DNA from: CAZEZY01 sp964516635
GTDB lineage: Bacteria; Pseudomonadota; Gammaproteobacteria; Burkholderiales; Burkholderiaceae_C
Reading direction: 5' to 3'
Length of the DNA stretch: 10,117 nucleotides
Assembly: GCA_964516635.1 (NCBI GenBank)
Contig: CAZEZY010000087.1
Coordinates: forward strand, 1-10,117
A program made the translations under genes and the position numbers. The notes beneath the pieces are model-generated. The model ran no database searches and was not told the DNA's origin. It saw only the letters and a program-made list of their open reading frames with translations. Shown here piece after piece: positions 6,439-10,117 of the stretch (its first letter is position 1; every line of letters begins with the position of its first letter).

Positions 6439-7475
6439 ATGCCTTCCCCGTTCACAGCCTCGACCTGCTGCATGGCCATGTGGACCTCACGCACGGCGCT
6501 GGCGGCCGGGCCATGGCGCAACTCGTGCAACAGTTGTTCGTGCAGGCCCTGGACAACCCCTGGCTTCGACAAGGCAATGACGCAGCGGTCCTGCCGCCCG
6601 TCAACGGCCGCCTGGTGATGGCCAGCGATGCCCACGTGGTGTCACCGCTGTTTTTCCCCGGGGGTGACATCGGTTGCCTGTCGGTCCACGGCACCCTCAA
6701 CGACGTGGCTGCCCTGGGTGCCCAACCGCTCTACCTGTCCGCCAACTTCATCCTCGAAGAAGGCCTCCCACTGGCCGATCTCCAACGCATCGTGGCCTCC
6801 ATGGCACTGGCCTCGCAAGCGGCTGGCGTCCCCGTGGTCACGGGCGACACCAAAGTGGTCCCACGCGGGCAGGGCGGTGGCGTTTACATCGGCACCACCG
6901 GGGTCGGGGCGCTGCCACCAGGCCGCGAGGTTCACGGCGCCAACGCCCAGCCTGGCGACGCCATTCTTGTCACCGGCCCGATTGGCGACCATGGCATGGC
7001 GATTCTGTGCGCCCGGGAATCGCTTGACCTGGAAACACCGGTCGAGTCGGACACGGCCGCTCTGCACCACCTGGTGGCCCGCTTGCTGACATCGGTGCCC
7101 GACGTTCATGTGCTGCGAGACCCCACCCGGGGCGGCCTGGCCGCCACCCTCAACGAAATCGCCCACCAGTCTGGCGTGGGCATGCTGCTCGATGAAACCA
7201 CCATTCCGGTCCAGCCTTCGGTGGCAGCGGCCTGCGAACTGCTGGGGCTCGATCCACTGGATCTGGCTTGTGAAGGCCGGATGATCGTCATCACCCCGGC
7301 GGCATCGGCCCCCGCCGCCCTCGCCAGCCTGCAATCCCATCCGCTGGGCGTCGGTGCGCGCCAGATCGGCCATGTGCAGGCCGACGACCGGTGCTTCGTG
7401 CAGATGCAGACCCGAATGGGAGGCCGCCGACTGGTGCACTGGCTCGCCGGAGACGCTTTGCCAAGGATATGCTGA
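6435..7475 (+). CDS. hypE: Hydrogenase maturation protein HypE (carbamoyl dehydratase)
   Basis: This ATP-dependent enzyme dehydrates the carbamoyl group on its C-terminal cysteine to a thiocyanate, the source of the CN ligands. It has 346 residues. THGAGG (19-24), GNDAAVL (47-53) and HGTLNDVAALGA are the nucleotide-binding motifs of the PurM/HypE family. GDTKVVPRG and RDPTRGGLAATLNE follow. The protein ends LPRIC, so the required C-terminal Cys346 is intact. It overlaps hypD by ATGA and is the last gene of the hyp operon here. In Cupriavidus necator hypX follows hypE, but no hypX is present in the next 2.6 kb. Confidence 0.97.
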   Translation: MNAFPVHSLDLLHGHVDLTHGAGGRAMAQLVQQLFVQALDNPWLRQGNDAAVLPPVNGRLVMASDAHVVSPLFFPGGDIGCLSVHGTLNDVAALGAQPLYLSANFILEEGLPLADLQRIVASMALASQAAGVPVVTGDTKVVPRGQGGGVYIGTTGVGALPPGREVHGANAQPGDAILVTGPIGDHGMAILCARESLDLETPVESDTAALHHLVARLLTSVPDVHVLRDPTRGGLAATLNEIAHQSGVGMLLDETTIPVQPSVAAACELLGLDPLDLACEGRMIVITPAASAPAALASLQSHPLGVGARQIGHVQADDRCFVQMQTRMGGRRLVHWLAGDALPRIC

Positions 7476-7691
7476 TTTCGAATGCTTTCGGTTGGACAAT
7501 GATCCAGGCGCCTTGCCTGCGGGTCACCGTGGTGCTGGCCACCCCCCCGGATGCCGCCCATCGCGACGATCATTGCCGTGCTGCTGCATGGGGTTGCGCT
7601 CGTGGCATGCTTGGCCAGCATGTCCTAACGCGGCGCATGGGCTTGCCAGCCCAGCCCCACACACCTGGCCGGTCTTGGGCAAGATGCCTGC
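7476..7691. other. Intergenic gap after the hyp operon
   Basis: These 216 bp separate hypE from the next plus-strand gene. I see no strong terminator hairpin with a T-tract, no tRNA-like fold and no convincing promoter. One short hydrophobic ORF (7551-7628) is listed separately. The gap suggests that the downstream pair is a separate transcription unit, although read-through from hypE is possible. Confidence 0.5.
7551..7628 (+). CDS. Possible 25-residue hydrophobic peptide (doubtful)
   Basis: An ATG-to-TAA frame encodes MPPIATIIAVLLHGVALVAC plus LASMS, which would form a single membrane helix. It has no good ribosome binding site, since a C-run precedes the ATG. I recognise no family. It could be a small membrane protein, a decayed N-terminus of a TonB-like protein, or chance in GC-rich DNA. 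Confidence 0.15.
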   Translation: MPPIATIIAVLLHGVALVACLASMS

Positions 7692-8441
7692 ATGGCCACA
7701 CCCGATCCGCTCATGCCCGTTGTCAGCCGTTTGGCCCGACCGCCCTTGCTGCTCGCTGCCTTGCTGATGGTCGCCACCGCGCAGGCGGGTGACCGGATCC
7801 GGCTGGACGACCTCGGCCGCCTCTCCATCGACCGAACCGAAGTCACCATCGCGCAGTTCCGGCAGTTCGTGCAGGCCACCGGTACCGTCACCGAGGCTGA
7901 AAAGGCCGGTGGCGGCTTCGAATTCGTCGCGGGATGGCAACGGCGCCCTGGCTGGAACTGGCAACGGCCCGATGGCGTGACTCCCTCATCCGAACGGCTG
8001 CCTGCCGTTCACGTCACCCATGCCGAAGCCGCGAGCTACTGTGCCTGGGCCGGTGGCCGGTTGCCCACGGCCGCCGAATGGCGCCGGGCGGCCTACACCG
8101 AGTTGCGGGCCTCACCCCCCGCCCCCTGGACTCGAGGTCAGACCTACGCCTACCCCACCGGAAACAGCCCAGCCGGTGCCAACACCAGCGACCCGGCCGA
8201 CCCCTGGCCCCGCGCCGCCCCTGCCGGGGCCACCCGGGAAGGGGTGAATGGCCTTTTTGACATGGGCGCCAATGTCTGGGAATGGGCCGCTGACGTTCGC
8301 GGCAGCGATCGACCCACCATGGGTGGATCGTGGTGGTATGCCGCCTCGCAGATGCGCGCCCAGGTGGACGCCTGGAAGCCGGCCGATTTCCATGCGGTGT
8401 ACATCGGCTTCCGTTGCGTCTACGAGGGCTTGGCCCCATGA
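7692..8441 (+). CDS. Exported FGE-sulfatase-domain (SUMF1/C-type-lectin-fold) protein lacking catalytic cysteines
   Basis: This is a 249-residue protein with a likely Sec signal peptide: an Arg-containing N-region, a hydrophobic core at about 17-30, and cleavage after Ala32 (AQA/GD). The rest matches the formylglycine-generating-enzyme domain: DRTEVTIAQFRQFV, LPAVHVTHAEAASYCAWAGG, RLPTAAEWRRAAY, NGLFDMGANVWEWAADV, MGGSWWYAAS and a C-terminal GFRCV. In true FGE the active-site cysteines follow GGS, but here the segment is GGSWWYAASQM (from residue 211), without them. It is therefore unlikely to make formylglycine and more likely serves as a binding or accessory domain, as in many bacterial SUMF1-like proteins. 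Substrate unknown. An ATG at 7713 is an alternative start. The stop overlaps the next gene by ATGA, so the two are probably co-translated. Confidence 0.8.
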   Translation: MATPDPLMPVVSRLARPPLLLAALLMVATAQAGDRIRLDDLGRLSIDRTEVTIAQFRQFVQATGTVTEAEKAGGGFEFVAGWQRRPGWNWQRPDGVTPSSERLPAVHVTHAEAASYCAWAGGRLPTAAEWRRAAYTELRASPPAPWTRGQTYAYPTGNSPAGANTSDPADPWPRAAPAGATREGVNGLFDMGANVWEWAADVRGSDRPTMGGSWWYAASQMRAQVDAWKPADFHAVYIGFRCVYEGLAP

Positions 8442-9133
8442 TGACCTCCTTGCCCGATGGATATCGTGCGCTGGTCATCGGGGCCAGCGGTGGCATCGGT
8501 CACGCGTTTGTCGAGGCCCTGCAGGCCGATCGGCGCTGTGCCGCGGTCACAGCGGTCACACGCCAGCGGCCTTGTGATTGGGACCTGCAGGATCCGGCCT
8601 CCATGGCCCGGCTGGCCGATCGGCTGGACCCAGGGCCTTACCACTTCGTCATCGACGCCACGGGCGCCCTGACCATTGACGGAAGGGGGCCCGAAAAGCG
8701 ATTGACCGATCTGGAAGCCGATGGACTGCAGGCGTCATTGGCCATCAACACCGCGGGTCCCCTGCTGCTGCTTCGCCACCTGCACCACCGGCTGGCCCGT
8801 GGGGAACCCGCCATCTGGGCCAAACTGTCAGCCCGGGTCGGCAGCATCGAAGACAACCGCAAAGGCGGCTGGTACAGCTACCGCATGGCCAAAGCGGCGC
8901 TCAACCAGGGTTTGCAGACCGCTGCGATCGAACTCGTTCGCCAGCGGCCCCAGTTGGTGGTGGCCGCGCTGCAACCGGGGACCGTGGCATCGCGCCTCAG
9001 CGAGCCGTTCGTGGGCGCTTCGGGCACGCCAGCCAGCGAGGCGGTTCAGGGGCTCCTTCAAGCGCTCAACCGGCTGAGGCCGACGGGTCGGGCGCAGTTT
9101 GTGGATCACGCTGGCCAGACCATCCCCTGGTGA
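8438..9133 (+). CDS. Short-chain dehydrogenase/reductase, CsgA/C-factor type
   Basis: This is an NAD(P)-dependent oxidoreductase of the SDR superfamily, 231 residues, cytoplasmic. The Rossmann nucleotide motif is GASGGIG at 15-21. The segment SARVGSIEDNRKGGWYSYRM, followed by AKAALN, holds the likely catalytic Ser136, Tyr148 and Lys152 (YRMAK). It closely resembles the C-factor/CsgA-like subgroup. QPGTVASRLSEPF fits the segment after the active site. The usual NNAG is replaced by NTAG. The start overlaps the upstream stop as ATGA, with a second ATG at 8441. Substrate unknown. It ends 12 nt before the end of a convergent gene, and no terminator is visible between them. Confidence 0.85.
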   Translation: MMTSLPDGYRALVIGASGGIGHAFVEALQADRRCAAVTAVTRQRPCDWDLQDPASMARLADRLDPGPYHFVIDATGALTIDGRGPEKRLTDLEADGLQASLAINTAGPLLLLRHLHHRLARGEPAIWAKLSARVGSIEDNRKGGWYSYRMAKAALNQGLQTAAIELVRQRPQLVVAALQPGTVASRLSEPFVGASGTPASEAVQGLLQALNRLRPTGRAQFVDHAGQTIPW

Positions 9134-9145
9134 CCTTTCGCTCTC

Positions 9146-10117
9146 TCAGCCCCTGACCATGCGCATCACCTCGCCGGCGTCGAGGGTTCGGGCCCTTTCC
9201 CGAATCGCGCCCAGGTGCTGCTGCTGCAGGGTCTTGGCCGGGCCCAGCAAACCTTGATAGGTCTGCTTCAGCAAGTCGGTGGACATCACCCGGCCGCCGG
9301 CGTAGTAGCGTTTGGCCAGATGGCCCAGCGCATAGGTGGTCGCGAACGAAAACGCCATGCCCGTGGCCTGACCAGCCACCGAACCCAGCAAGCGCCCGCC
9401 GGCCTTGCCCACCAGCCCACCCAGCAACTTGCGCCCGAACTGCTCCACGTATTGGGAGGTGAGCCCCACACCGGCCGCGGCAATGAATTCGCGTATGTGG
9501 CCCTGATCCAGGCTCACACCGTGCGCCTTTCCGACCCGATAGACCATCTTGATCTGCAGGGGAATGATGGCCATCGACGCCCAGGACTGGGGCAGCAGTT
9601 CCAGGGCACCGTTCAGGATGGCGTAGTTCAGGATCATCCGGTCCAGTGCGGCCTGGTCCACGGCCGGCGCGGCGGGCGTGGATGGCGCAGCGGCAGCCGG
9701 GACGGGCTCGGGCCAAGACAGCTCATCGACATCCGACGAGGCCTGCTGCACCGACGCATAGGCGGCAGCAGCCACCGCATGGGTCTGCGTTTCCACGCGA
9801 TCGACCTCGGCATCGGCCACCAGCCCCAGTTGCACGCGCAGTTGCGACAGAAAGGCTTTCTCGGCCGTGCTCGTCATGCCATCGGCATCGCAAACCGCCA
9901 CCGCCCATTCGTAAGCCAGTTGCCGGTGCGACGGATCAGGCAGCAGCTTGATGGACTGCTCCAGCGTCGTCCGCTTGAGCAGGGCATCTTGCACGGCCTG
10001 CGCCAAATGACCGGAACCGGCCTCCGCATCGAGATTCGTGGCCAGATCGCGGATGAACTGTCGCTCGCTGTCGGCCTTCTGGCCATCGCTGAGGGCGGCG
10101 TGAATGAGGATGCCCAG
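9146..10117 (-). CDS. TerB-like plus DUF697-like protein, 5' end outside window
   Basis: The minus-strand frame is open from the stop at 9146 to the window edge, giving 323 visible C-terminal residues; the true start lies beyond 10117. The TTG at 10006 is internal. The visible N-terminal part resembles a TerB-like helical domain with two acidic repeats (AALSDGQKADSE and AVCDADGMTSTAEKAF). An Ala/Pro-rich linker follows (PEPVPAAAAPSTPAAPAVD). The C-terminal half resembles DUF697, with SMAIIPLQIKMVYRVGKAHG and a glycine-rich hydrophobic stretch (GLVGKAGGRLLGSVAGQATG) that may insert into or lie on a membrane. DUF697 proteins are often linked to GTPases or membrane stress, but the exact role here is unknown. 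It is convergent with the SDR gene and has no evident link to cox or hyp. Confidence 0.7.
   Translation of the reverse strand: MGILIHAALSDGQKADSERQFIRDLATNLDAEAGSGHLAQAVQDALLKRTTLEQSIKLLPDPSHRQLAYEWAVAVCDADGMTSTAEKAFLSQLRVQLGLVADAEVDRVETQTHAVAAAAYASVQQASSDVDELSWPEPVPAAAAPSTPAAPAVDQAALDRMILNYAILNGALELLPQSWASMAIIPLQIKMVYRVGKAHGVSLDQGHIREFIAAAGVGLTSQYVEQFGRKLLGGLVGKAGGRLLGSVAGQATGMAFSFATTYALGHLAKRYYAGGRVMSTDLLKQTYQGLLGPAKTLQQQHLGAIRERARTLDAGEVMRMVRG

Noticed and set aside
7641..7682. CTTGCC/GGCAAG pair after hypE as a terminator
   Set aside because: The stem is six base pairs with a long loop and no T-tract.

Overview
The window looks like the chromosome of a GC-rich, aerobic carboxydotrophic betaproteobacterium, most likely of the Comamonadaceae and Hydrogenophaga-like. 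The visible N-terminus of CoxL and the whole of CoxS and CoxM closely resemble the form I aerobic CO dehydrogenase of Hydrogenophaga pseudoflava as I remember it. The hyp gene order A-B-F-C-D-E, with a shortened HypF, matches the hypA1B1F1CDE cluster of Cupriavidus necator (Ralstonia eutropha). No database search was possible, so family names rest on motif recognition.

Layout: (1) Positions 1-1707, minus strand: coxM, coxS and the first 98 codons of coxL, read right to left, encoding the FAD, [2Fe-2S] and molybdenum subunits of CO dehydrogenase. (2) Positions 1708-1907: a 200-bp control region with a triple direct repeat at an exact 21-bp period and three copies of a TTTGTCTARG element. Two of these copies form a palindrome next to the coxM ribosome binding site. 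(3) Positions 1908-2651, minus strand: an RcoM-type one-component CO sensor (heme-PAS plus LytTR), with candidate heme ligands His56, Cys74 and Met84. (4) Positions 2652-2733: an 82-bp divergent region. (5) Positions 2734-7475, plus strand: the tightly packed hypABFCDE operon for [NiFe]-hydrogenase cofactor assembly, with stop/start overlaps or gaps of a few bases. HypF has only the C-terminal Kae1-like domain. (6) Positions 7476-7691: a 216-bp gap with at most a doubtful 25-codon ORF. (7) Positions 7692-9133, plus strand: an exported formylglycine-generating-enzyme-like protein without the catalytic cysteines, overlapping by 4 bp a CsgA/C-factor-type short-chain dehydrogenase. (8) Positions 9146-10117, minus strand: the 3' part of a TerB-like plus DUF697-like protein that runs off the window.

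How the parts fit: RcoM would sense CO and activate coxMSL, so the cell can oxidise CO as an electron source. The adjacent hyp operon equips [NiFe] hydrogenases, whose structural genes are not in the window, with the Fe(CN)2CO and nickel centre. The placement suggests one trace-gas (CO plus H2) energy locus. I see no clearly undescribed system. The most useful leads are the operator architecture in front of coxM, the CO sensor lying between CO- and H2-metabolism genes, the minimal HypF, and the cysteine-less FGE-like protein paired with an SDR. Every stretch longer than 300 bases is covered by a gene.
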